From positions 24,677 to 88,676 of the forward strand of contig JARSSH010000030.1 in the NCBI GenBank assembly GCA_029624815.1: a stretch of DNA of 64,000 nt, written 5' to 3'. The DNA is from Candidatus Competibacter sp. Its GTDB lineage: Bacteria > Pseudomonadota > Gammaproteobacteria > Competibacterales > Competibacteraceae. The notes under the pieces are model-generated. The model saw only the letters and a list, made by a program, of their open reading frames with translations, did not search any database and was not told the DNA's origin. Below, in pieces: positions 37,403 to 47,144 of the stretch (positions within the stretch are counted from its first letter, which is position 1; every line of letters starts with the position of its first letter). The position numbers and the translations under genes were made by a program.

Positions 37403-38551
37403 ATGTTGGGATTCCAGCGAATCGTTATTGCCCAAAACGAGCGTGGGCTTCACCTATACGACCGCCGGTTGGCGGCCATTCTGGAACCGGGGATCTACCG
37501 CTGGTTCGATCCGCTGCGCCGCCACGAGGTGCAGCGCCATGACCTGACCGTGGCCGAGTTCGATCACCCGTGGCTGGATGTGCTGCTGCGGACCGATCCG
37601 GCTTTGATGGAACGGCACTTCCAAGTGGTGGAAACCGGCGAACGCCAGGTCGGCCTGGTCCACAAGAACGGCCGCCTGGAAAAAGTGCTGCCGCCGGCGA
37701 CCCGTCAAGCCTACTGGCGCGGCCCGGTCGACGTGAAGGTGGAGATGCTGGATATCGGCGCCGACTATGCCCTGTCGCGGGCGCACGCCGCCCTGCTGGC
37801 GCGGCCTTCGGCGATGCTGGCCAAGGTTCTGACCGGCTTCATCCTGACCGCCGAGGTCGAAGACCACCACCTCGGTCTGCTGCTGGTGGATGGCGAACTG
37901 GTCCGCACCCTGCCGCCCGGTCTGCACGCCTTCTGGCGCTTCAACCGGGCGATCAAGGTGGAAACCGTGGATCTGCGCTTGCAAACCGTGGAAGTCTCCG
38001 GCCAGGAAATCCTGACCAAGGACAAGGTCAGCCTGCGGGTCAATCTGTCGGCGGTGTACCGGATCGCCGATCCGGTCAAGGCACGCGGCGAACTGGGCAA
38101 CATCGCCGAGTACCTGTATCGGACCTTGCAGTTCGGTTTGCGGCAGGCCATCGGCACTCGTCCGCTGGACGCACTGCTGGGCGACAAGGATGAGCTGGAC
38201 CGGATCGTGAGGGAATACGCGGCGGAACGAGTCGGCGCGCACGGTCTGGAGCTGGAGACCCTGGGCATCAAGGACGTGATCCTGCCCGGCGAGATGAAGG
38301 ATATTCTCAACCAGGTGGTCACCGCCGAAAAGGCGGCGCAGGCCAATGTCATCCGTCGGCGTGAAGAAGTCGCCGCCACTCGCTCGCTGCTGAACACGGC
38401 GAAGCTGATGGAGGAAAACCCGATCCTGCTGCGGCTGAAGGAACTGGAGGCGCTGGAAAAGGTGGTGGACAAGGTCGAGCGGCTGACCGTGTTCGGCGGC
38501 CTGGATGGCGTGTTGCGCGACACGGTGCGCATCGATCTGCCGGCACATTGA
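37403..38551 (+). CDS. slipin-family SPFH/band-7 protein
   Basis: 382 residues. It opens MLGFQRIVIAQNERGLHLYD, has the SPFH core around residues 160-300 (VETVDLRLQTVEVSGQEILT, KVSLRVNLSAVYRI, YLYRTLQFGLRQAIGTRPLD) and a C-terminal coiled coil (VIRRREEVAATRSLLNTAKL). Unlike most slipins there is no clear N-terminal membrane helix, a trait of the longer slipins found near RtcB RNA ligase genes. SPFH proteins form oligomeric scaffolds. AGGAG seven bases before ATG 37403 sets the start. It lies downstream of the tRNA-like RNA and is followed by a hairpin and repeats; no rtcB is present. Confidence 0.82.
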   Translation: MLGFQRIVIAQNERGLHLYDRRLAAILEPGIYRWFDPLRRHEVQRHDLTVAEFDHPWLDVLLRTDPALMERHFQVVETGERQVGLVHKNGRLEKVLPPATRQAYWRGPVDVKVEMLDIGADYALSRAHAALLARPSAMLAKVLTGFILTAEVEDHHLGLLLVDGELVRTLPPGLHAFWRFNRAIKVETVDLRLQTVEVSGQEILTKDKVSLRVNLSAVYRIADPVKARGELGNIAEYLYRTLQFGLRQAIGTRPLDALLGDKDELDRIVREYAAERVGAHGLELETLGIKDVILPGEMKDILNQVVTAEKAAQANVIRRREEVAATRSLLNTAKLMEENPILLRLKELEALEKVVDKVERLTVFGGLDGVLRDTVRIDLPAH

Positions 38552-38581
38552 TGGGTGAATGGCTATCGCTAACCTCACCCC

Positions 38582-38612
38582 GCCTCACTCTCGCAAACGG
38601 GAGTGAGGCTTT
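38582..38612 (+). terminator. hairpin after slipin, probable terminator
   Basis: GCCTCACTC (38582-38590) pairs perfectly with GAGTGAGGC (38601-38609) and is followed by TTT only, so termination may be partial. Confidence 0.55.
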
Positions 38613-38660
38613 ATACCATTTCCTTATGGATTTAATTCATAACGTATAAAGAAATGGTAT
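38613..38660. repeat. 48-bp miniature derivative with family 1 ends
   Basis: Bounded by ATACCATTTC and GAAATGGTAT, perfect 10-bp inverted ends, flanked by TT and TA as copy 3 of the 150-bp element is. The interior is AT-rich and unrelated. It lies 55 bases from copy 3. Confidence 0.6.
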
Positions 38661-38715
38661 TAGCAGTTTCGCTGAACGTTCAAACATCGATGCATTCGCT
38701 CGTTGGGGACAAGTT

Positions 38716-38865
38716 ATACCGTTTCTCAATAGATTTTATGATTCAGAGGGGTAGGGCGGGTTAGGGCGTCGGCCCGTAACCCGCCGATTTGATTGTGACT
38801 TCGGCGGGTTACGCTGCGCTAACCCGCCCTACGCGGGAAATATAAAACTTACCGGGAATTGGTAT
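38716..38865 (+). repeat. 150-bp mobile repeat, family 1, copy 3
   Basis: Same 150-bp ATACC...GGTAT element as at 29613-29762 and, inverted, 21562-21711. It is inserted between the slipin terminator and the 3' end of the ubiT-like gene. Confidence 0.88.
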
Positions 38866-38877
38866 TAATGGGTATGT

Positions 38878-39393
38878 TCAGCCGCTGAATCGCTCGTAAG
38901 CCCCCATCAGCCCATTGGCGGCGCGCAGCAGCGACGGCAACGGCCCGCCGGCTGCGTCCAAATCCATGCCATCCAGCCAGTTCTTCAATTCCAGGCCCAG
39001 TGCGGTATCGCCTTCCATCGCCACCCGACGATTGAAAAATAGCGTGTCGGAGTCCTCGCGGCGGGTGGCCAGCGCCAGAAAATCGTAGATCGTGCCGCCA
39101 ATGGTCAGGTCCGGCGATTGCCCGATCGGGCCGGGTACGAAGCCAGCGGCTCCGGCAAAGCGAATTCGGTATTCCACCTTGGCGTCGCGCACCTGAATCG
39201 CCAGCACCCGGTCATGCAGAAATTCGAACTCGCCCCCGCGAATGCTCGCGGCGAACAGCACATTCAGAGCGGTGGTTAGCGCAATCGAATGGACCGGGCC
39301 GGGAATCAATTTTAACGGCAGGGCGAACGGGGTGGGTAGGGTCGGGCGGCGTGGGGCTTGAAAACCGCTGGCGGTGTCGATGGTGGCGTTCAT
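38878..39393 (-). CDS. ubiT: SCP2-domain protein, UbiT-like
   Basis: 171 residues (E. coli UbiT 174). SCP2-like lipid-binding fold with FALPLKLIPGPVHSIALTTA near the N-terminus, then FLHDRVLAIQVRDAKVEYRI, DLTIGGTIYDFLALATRRED and LFFNRRVAMEGDTALGLELK. UbiT helps O2-independent ubiquinone synthesis by presenting the lipid intermediates. The usual partners ubiU and ubiV are not in the window. ATG at 39393 is chosen because family similarity starts there; codons upstream run into the rho end. Confidence 0.82.
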   Translation of the reverse strand: MNATIDTASGFQAPRRPTLPTPFALPLKLIPGPVHSIALTTALNVLFAASIRGGEFEFLHDRVLAIQVRDAKVEYRIRFAGAAGFVPGPIGQSPDLTIGGTIYDFLALATRREDSDTLFFNRRVAMEGDTALGLELKNWLDGMDLDAAGGPLPSLLRAANGLMGAYERFSG

Positions 39394-39431
39394 GCGCTTG
39401 AAGCAGGATTGGGAGTGGGGGAGAGTGGCGT

Positions 39432-40688
39432 TCAGCGCTTCATCGACTCGAAAAAATCCTTGTTGGTCTTGGTGCTTTTGAGCCGTTCCAACATGAATTC
39501 CATCGCTTGCAATTCGTCCATCGGGTGCAGCAGCTTGCGCAGTATCCACATCTTTTGCAGGTCGTCCGCCTCGGTCAGCAGTTCCTCGCGGCGGGTGCCG
39601 GAACGATTGATATCGATGGCCGGGAACACTCGCTTCTCGGAAATCCGCCGGTCGAGATGGATTTCCATGTTGCCGGTGCCCTTGAATTCCTCGTAAATCA
39701 CATCGTCCATGCGCGAGCCGGTGTCGATCAGCGCCGTGGCCAGGATGGTCAGCGAACCGCCTTCCTCGATATTGCGCGCCGCGCCGAAAAAACGCTTGGG
39801 TTTTTGCAGGGCGTTGGCGTCCACGCCGCCGGTCAATACCTTACCGGAGGCCGGCACCACCGTGTTGTAGGCTCGCGCCAGCCGGGTAATGGAATCCAGC
39901 AGGATCACCACGTCGCGCTTGTGCTCGACCAGCCGCTTGGCCTTGTCGTTCACCATTTCCGCAACCTGCACATGGCGGGTGGCCGGCTCGTCGAAGGTGC
40001 TGGCGATCACCTCGCCGCGCACCGAGCGCTGCATCTCGGTGACTTCCTCCGGCCGCTCGTCGATCAGCAGCACGATCAAATAGCACTCGGGATGGTTGGC
40101 GGCGACGCTCTGGGCGATGTTCTGCAACATCATGGTCTTGCCGGCCTTGGGCGGCGAGACGATCAAACCGCGCTGGCCCTTGCCGATGGGCGCGATCAAA
40201 TCGATCACCCGGGCGGTGATGTCCTCGGTGCTGCCGTTGCCGCGCTCCAGCGCCATCCGTTCGTTGGCGTGCAGCGGCGTCAGATTCTCGAACAGCACCT
40301 TATTCTTGGACGCTTCCGGCGGCTCGAAATTGATGTCGCCGACCTTGAGCAGGGCAAAGTAGCGTTCGCCTTCCTTGGGCGGGCGGATCTTGCCGCTGAC
40401 CGTATCGCCGGTGCGCAGGTTGAAGCGGCGGATCTGGCTGGGGGAAACATAGATGTCGTCGGGGCCGGCCAGATAGGAGCTGTCGGCGGAGCGCAGAAAA
40501 CCGAAGCCGTCCTGCAGAATTTCCAGCACGCCGTCGCCGTAGATATCCTCGCCGTTCTTGGCCAGCGCCTTGAGAATCGCGAAGATCACATCCTGTTTAC
40601 GGGAGCGCGCCGTGCCTTCGAGTTTCAGTTCCTGCGCGATGGCGATCAGTTCGGCGGCGGATTTCTTTTTGAGTTCGGTCAGATTCAT
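39432..40688 (-). CDS. rho: transcription termination factor Rho
   Basis: 418 residues, as in E. coli (419). The N-terminal RNA-binding OB domain ([20 protein letters not shown]), Walker [15 protein letters not shown], Walker [17 protein letters not shown] and Q/R loops ([19 protein letters not shown]) are all intact. Rho is the hexameric RNA helicase that ends transcription and acts on untranslated RNA. trxA lies upstream on the same strand, the usual gammaproteobacterial order, with a 215-base C-rich leader between them. Confidence 0.98.
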   Translation of the reverse strand: MNLTELKKKSAAELIAIAQELKLEGTARSRKQDVIFAILKALAKNGEDIYGDGVLEILQDGFGFLRSADSSYLAGPDDIYVSPSQIRRFNLRTGDTVSGKIRPPKEGERYFALLKVGDINFEPPEASKNKVLFENLTPLHANERMALERGNGSTEDITARVIDLIAPIGKGQRGLIVSPPKAGKTMMLQNIAQSVAANHPECYLIVLLIDERPEEVTEMQRSVRGEVIASTFDEPATRHVQVAEMVNDKAKRLVEHKRDVVILLDSITRLARAYNTVVPASGKVLTGGVDANALQKPKRFFGAARNIEEGGSLTILATALIDTGSRMDDVIYEEFKGTGNMEIHLDRRISEKRVFPAIDINRSGTRREELLTEADDLQKMWILRKLLHPMDELQAMEFMLERLKSTKTNKDFFESMKR

Positions 40689-40903
40689 GGAAGCTACATG
40701 CTCAAGGCGGCGGGCGCCGGCGGGGTGCGTCCGCGGAGGAAGGATCGGGGGTCGCGTCTTGGGAAGCCGGCGGGGTGACGGCGGAACGGCGTACGGAATG
40801 ATCGTGGTGACGGTGGGTGATCGCGACGCGATCGCGGCGTGCCGGGTAAGCTAGCACGGCCGCGAAATGGCGTCCAGCCTCGGGGTCAACGAGGGCCGGA
40901 ATT

Positions 40904-41233
40904 TTAGCGCAGATTGCTGTCGAGAAAGGCGGTGAGTTGCGACTTGGAAATGGCGCCAACCTTGGTGGCTTCGACGTTGCCGTTGTGGAACAGCATCAGG
41001 GTGGGAATGCCGCGGATGCCGTACTTGGGCGGCGTGCCCTGATTTTCGTCCACGTTCAGCTTGCAGATCTTGACCCGGCCGGTGTATTCCCCGGCAATCT
41101 CGTCCAGAATCGGTGCGATCATCCGGCAGGGTCCGCACCATTCGGCCCAGTAGTCCACCAGGACCGGTTGCTCGGCCTTGAGTACTTCGGCCTCGAAGGT
41201 TTCGTCGGTGACATGCACAATTTGCTCGCTCAC
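40904..41233 (-). CDS. trxA: thioredoxin 1
   Basis: 109 residues, with redox site [10 protein letters not shown] and cis-Pro loop [11 protein letters not shown]. It reduces protein disulfides in the cytoplasm with thioredoxin reductase. The start is a GTG at 41233 ([10 protein letters not shown]) with GGAG eight bases upstream; the longer frame would be an unlikely extension. It is divergent from rhlB and upstream of rho. Confidence 0.96.
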   Translation of the reverse strand: MSEQIVHVTDETFEAEVLKAEQPVLVDYWAEWCGPCRMIAPILDEIAGEYTGRVKICKLNVDENQGTPPKYGIRGIPTLMLFHNGNVEATKVGAISKSQLTAFLDSNLR

Positions 41234-41502
41234 GGAAGGGTCTCCGGTTCGGGATGGGATAGGGCGGCGGGCCGCTCGCGCGGGTCGGCGGATGCGCGAA
41301 AACGGATGGGCTGCGATACGGTCGGGAGGGTCCGGGAGGGGCCACCGCCACGGCGCGACCGCGAAAATCCACGGCGCGCGGCGTTCAACGAAGGATATTG
41401 TGGCAAAATAATCCATCGGGGCACAAATTTCTTTCAGCATTCCACCAAAATTCAAACGTGGCGCCCCTCCCAACCCCGCTCATTCGGGATCATCGCTCAC
41501 TC

Positions 41503-42768
41503 ATGCAAAAAGATCATTTGACTCATATTCCGTTTTCCTCGCTCGGCCTGAACGATGCGCTGTTGGAGAGCGTGGAAGATGCCGGTTTCGTCCACTGCAC
41601 GCCGATTCAGGCCGCTACCCTGCCGCTGGCGCTTCGGGGCCAGGATATCGCCGGCCAGGCCCAGACCGGCACCGGCAAGACCGCCGCTTTTCTGTTGGCC
41701 GCTCTACATCACCTGATGGAAACGCCGGTTCCCGAAGACGAGGCCGGTCCCTGGACCCTGGTGCTCGCCCCCACCCGCGAGTTGGCGGTGCAGATCCACC
41801 GCGATGCCGAACTGCTGGGTCGTTACACCGGTCTCAAGTTCGCCGTGGTGTACGGCGGAACCGGTTACGACAGCCAGCGCCGCCAGCTCGAAAGCGGCGT
41901 GGACGTGCTGATCGGCACGCCCGGTCGCCTGATCGACTACTACAAGCAGGGCGCCTACAAGCTGTCCAACATCGAGGTGGTGGTGCTGGACGAGGCCGAC
42001 CGCATGTTCGATCTGGGTTTCATCGCCGACATCCGCTATCTGTTGCGCAGGATGCCGTCCCCCGATCGGCGCATCAACATGCTGTTCTCCGCCACTCTGA
42101 GCAACCGGGTCATGGAACTGGCCTACGAGCACATGAACAACCCGCAGGTGGTGCGGATCGAAGCCGAGCATGTGACCGCCGACAAGGTTCGTCAGGCGCT
42201 GTATCACGTCTCCGGCCACGACAAGATCCCGCTGCTGCTGGGGGTGCTGCGCCAGCAGGCGCCCAAACGCACCATGATCTTCGTCAACACCAAACGGGCG
42301 GCCGACCGGGTAACCGGCTACCTGCTTGGCAACGGTTATGAAGCCGGCGTGCTGTCGGGCGATATTCCCCAGCACAAGCGCCTGCGCCTGCTGGAATCGT
42401 TCCAGCGCGGCGAGCTGCCGATCCTGGTGGCGACCGACGTGGCGGCGCGCGGCCTGCACATCCCGGACGTGACCCATGTCATCAATTTCGACCTGCCGCA
42501 GGATCGCGAGGACTACGTCCACCGCATCGGCCGCACCGCCCGCATCGGCGCCAGCGGCGACGCCATCAGCTTCGCCTGCGAAGAGTATGTCTACTCGCTG
42601 CCGGATATCGAGGATTTCATCGGCCAGAAGATTTCGGCGCTGCCGGTCACCGAGGATCTGCTGCTGGAGTACAAGCCGCCCAAGCGGCTGGAGCGCCGAC
42701 GGCCGTCGTCGTCCGGCGGCGACCGCCCACGCAGCCGCGCGCCGCACCGGCGGCCGGCTCGCACCTGA
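41503..42768 (+). CDS. rhlB: DEAD-box ATP-dependent RNA helicase RhlB
   Basis: 421 residues, identical in length to E. coli RhlB. Motifs: Q motif [17 protein letters not shown], Walker [19 protein letters not shown] as [25 protein letters not shown] and HRIGRTAR. The basic C-terminal tail ([20 protein letters not shown]) likely contacts RNA. RhlB unwinds RNA for degradation, usually with RNase E. ATG at 41503 fits the family start [16 protein letters not shown]. Its position divergent from trxA-rho is the classical gammaproteobacterial arrangement. Confidence 0.94.
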   Translation: MQKDHLTHIPFSSLGLNDALLESVEDAGFVHCTPIQAATLPLALRGQDIAGQAQTGTGKTAAFLLAALHHLMETPVPEDEAGPWTLVLAPTRELAVQIHRDAELLGRYTGLKFAVVYGGTGYDSQRRQLESGVDVLIGTPGRLIDYYKQGAYKLSNIEVVVLDEADRMFDLGFIADIRYLLRRMPSPDRRINMLFSATLSNRVMELAYEHMNNPQVVRIEAEHVTADKVRQALYHVSGHDKIPLLLGVLRQQAPKRTMIFVNTKRAADRVTGYLLGNGYEAGVLSGDIPQHKRLRLLESFQRGELPILVATDVAARGLHIPDVTHVINFDLPQDREDYVHRIGRTARIGASGDAISFACEEYVYSLPDIEDFIGQKISALPVTEDLLLEYKPPKRLERRRPSSSGGDRPRSRAPHRRPART

Positions 42769-42798
42769 CGGGCGCCGGCGGAGCGGTCGGGAACCTAT

Positions 42799-44316
42799 AT
42801 GGAAAGCCAAGCTTTCAGGGGTGGCGTGGCCAGCGGCCATCCGTGCGTTACCGCGGCGGCTTGCGACATCCTGCGCGCCGGCGGCAATGCCTTCGACGCG
42901 GCGGTGGCGGCCGGTTTCGCCGCCGCCATGGCCGAGCCGGCGCTGACCAGCCTCGGCGGCGGTGGCTTTCTGTTGGCGCGCACCGCACAGGGTCGGGCGG
43001 CGGTGTTCGATTTTTTCGTGGATACGCCGGGGCGGGGTTTGCGACCCAGTCAGTTGGAGCCGCACTTTCTGCCGGTCACGGTGCGTTTTCCGGGTAGCGA
43101 GCAGGTCTTCAACGCCGGCATGGGCTCGGCGGCGGTGCCCGGCGTGCTGCGTGGTTATCTGCACGTCCATCGACGCCTGGGTCGCTTGCCGCTGCGCGAG
43201 GTGCTGGCGCCGGCCATCGAACTGGCGCGCGATGGCGTCGCGATCAACGCCAAGCAGGCTTATTTCCTGGATCTGCTGACGCCGATCATGACCCTGACCG
43301 CCGCCGGGCGGGCGCTGTTCCAGCCGGGCGGGCGCTATCTGGCCGAGGGCGATGTGTATCGCAACCCGGAACTGGCGGCCTTTCTGGAAATCCTGCCGCG
43401 CGAAGGCGAGCGGGAGTTCTACGAAGGCGATCTGGCCCGCCGCCTCATCCTCGACATGAGCGAAGGCGGCGGCTTGCTGACCATGGCCGATCTGGCCGCC
43501 TACCGGGTCATCGAGCGGAAGCCGCTGCCGATCGACTATCGCGGTTGCCGGTTGCTGACCAACCCGCCGCCTTCCTTCGGCGGCTCGCTGATCGCCCTGT
43601 CGCTGCGCCTGCTGGAAGCGCGCGAAGTGGCCGAACTCGGCTTCGGATCCCCGGCTCACCTGGCGCTGCTGGTGGCGGTGATGGAGGAAGTGGATCGCCG
43701 CCGCGCCGAAGGCTATCTCAGCCCGGCCGATCTGGGCGGGCCGGGCTTGAGCGAAAGTACGGAACGGGTGCGTACCGCGTCCGGCGGCACCACCCATCTC
43801 AGCGTCTGCGATGCCGAAGGCAACGCCGCCAGCATGACGATCTCCAACGGCGAAGGGTCCGGTTACTGCGTGCCCGGCACGGGGATCATGCTTAACAACA
43901 TGATGGGTGAGGACGACCTGCATCCGGAGGGCTTTCACGTCAGCCCGCCGGGCATGCGGGTGGCCTCGATGATGGCGCCGTCGCTGCTGCTGGCCGACGA
44001 TCGGGTTCGGTTGGTCCTGGGCAGCGGTGGCAGCAAGCGCATCCGGACCGCCATGTTGCAAGTCGTTAGCAATGTGGTGGATTTCGCCATGAGCCCGCGC
44101 GCCGCGGTCGATGCGCCGCGCCTGCATTGGGACGGCGAGCACGCGCAGGTGGAGCCGGGCTTCGCCGAGGCGGCGCTGGCGGCGCTGGCGGCGCGCTGGC
44201 CGCTCAACCGCTGGTCAGTGCGGGACGTGTACTTCGGCGGGGTCAACGCGATGGCCCCCGACGGCCAGGGGGCGGGCGATCCACGGCGCGGCGGTCATGC
44301 GGCCACGGTCGGCTGA
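42799..44316 (+). CDS. gamma-glutamyltransferase-family hydrolase
   Basis: 505 residues of the Ntn-hydrolase GGT family. The large subunit starts GVASGHPCVTAAACDILRAG; the predicted autocleavage site precedes the Thr nucleophile in GGTTHLSVCDAEGNAASMTI, and GSGGSKRIRTAMLQVV follows. It would cleave gamma-glutamyl amides such as glutathione. No signal peptide is visible, so it may be cytoplasmic, unlike E. coli Ggt. It is followed 15 bases later by a HAD phosphatase gene. Confidence 0.85.
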   Translation: MESQAFRGGVASGHPCVTAAACDILRAGGNAFDAAVAAGFAAAMAEPALTSLGGGGFLLARTAQGRAAVFDFFVDTPGRGLRPSQLEPHFLPVTVRFPGSEQVFNAGMGSAAVPGVLRGYLHVHRRLGRLPLREVLAPAIELARDGVAINAKQAYFLDLLTPIMTLTAAGRALFQPGGRYLAEGDVYRNPELAAFLEILPREGEREFYEGDLARRLILDMSEGGGLLTMADLAAYRVIERKPLPIDYRGCRLLTNPPPSFGGSLIALSLRLLEAREVAELGFGSPAHLALLVAVMEEVDRRRAEGYLSPADLGGPGLSESTERVRTASGGTTHLSVCDAEGNAASMTISNGEGSGYCVPGTGIMLNNMMGEDDLHPEGFHVSPPGMRVASMMAPSLLLADDRVRLVLGSGGSKRIRTAMLQVVSNVVDFAMSPRAAVDAPRLHWDGEHAQVEPGFAEAALAALAARWPLNRWSVRDVYFGGVNAMAPDGQGAGDPRRGGHAATVG

Positions 44317-44331
44317 AGGCGGAAACCGGGC

Positions 44332-44943
44332 ATGATCGCAAACGATCCCGCGCGGGTGCTGGAGGTTCCGCCCTGGGTCCGGGGGCTCATTTTCGACTGC
44401 GACGGCACCTTGGCCGATACCTTGCCCGCCCACTACGCGGCCTGGCAAGAAACTTTCGCCGCGCTGGGACTGGAGTGCCCGCTGGAATTCCTGATCCGGC
44501 ACAACGGCAAGCCCACCGCGCCGATCGTTGCGTTGTACAACGTGGAATTCGGCCGGCATATCGATGTGGCGTGGTTTACCGCCGACAAGGAGCGGCGGAC
44601 CCTGGCGCGCTTGTGGCAAGCGCGCCCCATGGAGCCGGTGGCGGCGCTGGCGCGGCGTTACCAGGGCCGGATTCCGATGGCGGTGGTGTCGGGTAGCAAC
44701 CGCGCCAATGTGGAGCGGACGCTACGGGCGATCCGTTTATGCGAGCTGTTTCCGACAGTGTTGACCGCCGACGACGGTTTGCCGCCCAAGCCGGCGCCGG
44801 ACCTGTTCCTGGAAGCGGCCCGCCGAATCGGCGTCGAGCCGCGCTATTGCCAAGTCTTTGAGGACGCCGACGCCGGTTTGGAGGCCGCCCGCCGCGCTGG
44901 AATGTTGGCCACCGATGTCCGGCCGGTCGTGGGCGGCTACTGA
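44332..44943 (+). CDS. HAD-superfamily phosphatase (YqaB/beta-phosphoglucomutase-like)
   Basis: 203 residues. HAD motif I is FDCDGTLADT, motif II VVSGSN, motif III Lys in LPPKPAPD and motif IV EDADAGLEAARRAGM. The cap is small and helical, as in beta-phosphoglucomutase-like and fructose-1-phosphate phosphatases such as YqaB. The substrate is probably a sugar phosphate. It lies close behind the glutamyltransferase gene and is probably cotranscribed. Confidence 0.85.
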   Translation: MIANDPARVLEVPPWVRGLIFDCDGTLADTLPAHYAAWQETFAALGLECPLEFLIRHNGKPTAPIVALYNVEFGRHIDVAWFTADKERRTLARLWQARPMEPVAALARRYQGRIPMAVVSGSNRANVERTLRAIRLCELFPTVLTADDGLPPKPAPDLFLEAARRIGVEPRYCQVFEDADAGLEAARRAGMLATDVRPVVGGY

Positions 44944-44989
44944 CAGGCGGAGCAGGCAGGCGTATCGCGTGGATGGCGGCGTGTAACGC

Positions 44990-45029
44990 TTGCCTCGGTG
45001 CGCTGTATTTATCCATAATTTATCCATAA
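44990..45029 (+). promoter_or_regulatory. candidate promoter and direct repeat before siaA
   Basis: TTGCCT (44990-44995) and CATAAT (45014-45019) are spaced 18 bases. The -10 overlaps two direct repeats TTATCCATAA (45009-45018 and 45020-45029), repeating every 11 bases, about one helical turn, as expected for a regulator site. Confidence 0.42.
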
Positions 45030-45087
45030 GTTTTCCGACGGTTTTCCCTTCCCCGTTCCGCCGCGACCGACGGCTTATCCCGGAATC

Positions 45088-47142
45088 ATGTCCGAGCAAA
45101 GACCGCCACGCCCCCGTTTCGCCGGTCTCAAGCGCCAGTTTCTGCTGCTGCTGGGCGGAATCTATCTGTTGGCTTGCATGGCGGCGTTGCTGCTGTTCGC
45201 GGTGGTCGTGGACGGCATCATCCGGCAACTGGGCGAGGATTTCGCCACCCAGTTCGTGCTGCGGCAGAAGGATCGCATCCTGGCGCCGATCCAGCGTGAA
45301 GTGGCCCTGTCCCGCGCTCTGGCGGATTCGCCGCTACTCAAGCAATGGGCGCGCGCCGAAGTCGATCCGGCGCTGCAAGCCCAGGCCCTGGCCGAACTGG
45401 ACAATTATCGCCGGCATTTCGCCGACCGCAGCTATTTCTTCGTCGTCAACGCTTCGGGCCATTACTACCACAACAACGCCGCCGACGAGTATCGCGGGCG
45501 GGAACTGCGGTTTACCGTCGATCCGACGCTGCCGCGCGACCGCTGGTACTTCGCCACGATGACCAGGGTGGACGATTTGGCGCTGAATGTGGATTACGAC
45601 GCGCCGCTGGATGTCACCAAGGTCTGGATCAACGCCGTGGTCAAGGAGGGCGATATCAAGCTCGGGCTCGGCGGCACCGGTTTGGAGCTGGATACGTTCA
45701 TTCAAGCGGTACTGGGCGAGGACCGGGAAGGCGTCGTCACCCTGCTGCTGGATCGCACGGGCGCGATCAAGGCGTACCGCGACCGGTCCTACATCGATTT
45801 CAACACCGTCGCCAAGGATAGCGCCGAACACAGTACCCTGTACCGCCTGCTGGCTTCGCCGGAGGAGCAGGCCGGGTTGCGCGCGCATTTGGAGCAACTG
45901 GCTGTCGGGCGGGCGCCGGTGGCGACGCTGGATCTGACCGTCGAGGGCCAGCCGTATCTGGCCGCGATGGCCTACCTGCCGGACATCCAGTGGTTCGCGG
46001 TGGTGCTGGTGGACATCGCCCACGTCTACAGCCTATGGCGTTTCGCTCCACTGGCGCTGCTGCTGTTGGCCTCGTTGCTGCTGCTGGCCGTCGCCATGAC
46101 CGTGTTGCTCGATCGACTGGTGCTCGGGCCGCTGGCCCGGCTGCATCGTTCCACCCAGGCCATCGCCGCTGGCGACTACGGGCAATTGGCGGCGGTCGAG
46201 TCCGGCAACGAGATCGGTGGTTTAACCCATGCCTTCAACGATATGGCGCTGAAGATGCGACGCTATACCGATCGCCTCGAACAGTTGGTGGAAGAGCGCA
46301 CCCGAGCGCTGACCCGCTCCAACCGGCAACTGGCGGAGACGCACGAGCAGGTGCTCGATAGCATCCGCTACGCCCTCCTGATCCAGCAGGCCATTCTGCC
46401 CCGGTCCGAACTGCTGGAACGGGTGCTGGACGAGTATTTCGTGATTTGGAAACCGCGCGATCTGGTGGGCGGCGATTTTTATTTCTGCCGGGTGGACGAA
46501 TGGGGCTGTCTGCTGGCGGTGGCGGACTGCACCGGCCATGGCGTGCCCGGCGCGTTTATGACCATGGCGGTTAGCGCGGTGCTGAACCATGTAACCAGCG
46601 CCCTGTGCGTCGACGATCCGGCCCGAATCCTCCAGGAAACCAACCGGCAGTTGCGAGCGACCTTGCGGCAGGACGACATGGGCGAGGGATTCGAGAACGG
46701 TCTGGATGCCGCCGTTTGCTATTGGGCATGGTCGGAGCGGCAACTTCGCTTTGCCGGTGCGCGCATCGATCTGGTGTGCCAGGATTCCGACGGCACGCTG
46801 ACGGTCGTCCGCGGCGACGGCCACAGCCTGGGTTACCGGGATGCCGACTTCGAACGGGAGTTTGCCCGTCACCGGATCGAGCGAATCTCCGGCCGCGTCT
46901 TTTATCTGAGCACCGACGGCTTGCTGGATCAGGCGGGAGGAGAGAAAGGCTACGGTTTTGGGCGGCGGCGGTTTTATGAAGCGCTGCGCGCCGGCGACGG
47001 GCAGCCACTGGCGGCGCGAGGGGCGCTGCTGGAGCAGGCGCTCGCCAGCTATCAGGATGGCCGACCGCAGCGTGACGATATCACCGTGTTCGGATTCCGC
47101 CCGGCCATGCAACCATTGGAACCCTTTTTGAAGGAGAGCTGA
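45088..47142 (+). CDS. siaA: PP2C/SpoIIE-type phosphatase SiaA
   Basis: 684 residues. Membrane helix (GGIYLLACMAALLLFAVVVD), a periplasmic dCache-like sensor domain up to about residue 315, a second helix (LALLLLASLLLLAVAMTVLL), HAMP (GPLARLHRSTQAIAAGDYGQ) and a coiled linker. Then a SpoIIE/PP2C phosphatase domain with FVIWKPRDLVGGDFYF, VADCTGHGVPGAFMTM and a final PQRDDITVFGF. In Pseudomonas SiaA dephosphorylates SiaC in response to an external signal, switching on the diguanylate cyclase SiaD. Heads the siaABCD operon; siaB begins two bases after its stop. Confidence 0.93.
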   Translation: MSEQRPPRPRFAGLKRQFLLLLGGIYLLACMAALLLFAVVVDGIIRQLGEDFATQFVLRQKDRILAPIQREVALSRALADSPLLKQWARAEVDPALQAQALAELDNYRRHFADRSYFFVVNASGHYYHNNAADEYRGRELRFTVDPTLPRDRWYFATMTRVDDLALNVDYDAPLDVTKVWINAVVKEGDIKLGLGGTGLELDTFIQAVLGEDREGVVTLLLDRTGAIKAYRDRSYIDFNTVAKDSAEHSTLYRLLASPEEQAGLRAHLEQLAVGRAPVATLDLTVEGQPYLAAMAYLPDIQWFAVVLVDIAHVYSLWRFAPLALLLLASLLLLAVAMTVLLDRLVLGPLARLHRSTQAIAAGDYGQLAAVESGNEIGGLTHAFNDMALKMRRYTDRLEQLVEERTRALTRSNRQLAETHEQVLDSIRYALLIQQAILPRSELLERVLDEYFVIWKPRDLVGGDFYFCRVDEWGCLLAVADCTGHGVPGAFMTMAVSAVLNHVTSALCVDDPARILQETNRQLRATLRQDDMGEGFENGLDAAVCYWAWSERQLRFAGARIDLVCQDSDGTLTVVRGDGHSLGYRDADFEREFARHRIERISGRVFYLSTDGLLDQAGGEKGYGFGRRRFYEALRAGDGQPLAARGALLEQALASYQDGRPQRDDITVFGFRPAMQPLEPFLKES

Positions 47143-47144
47143 CC

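Noticed and set aside
41704-44142. 812-codon minus-strand frame opposite rhlB and the glutamyltransferase
   Set aside because: It spans two real genes and their spacer in antisense; Gln/His/Arg-rich composition typical of shadow frames.
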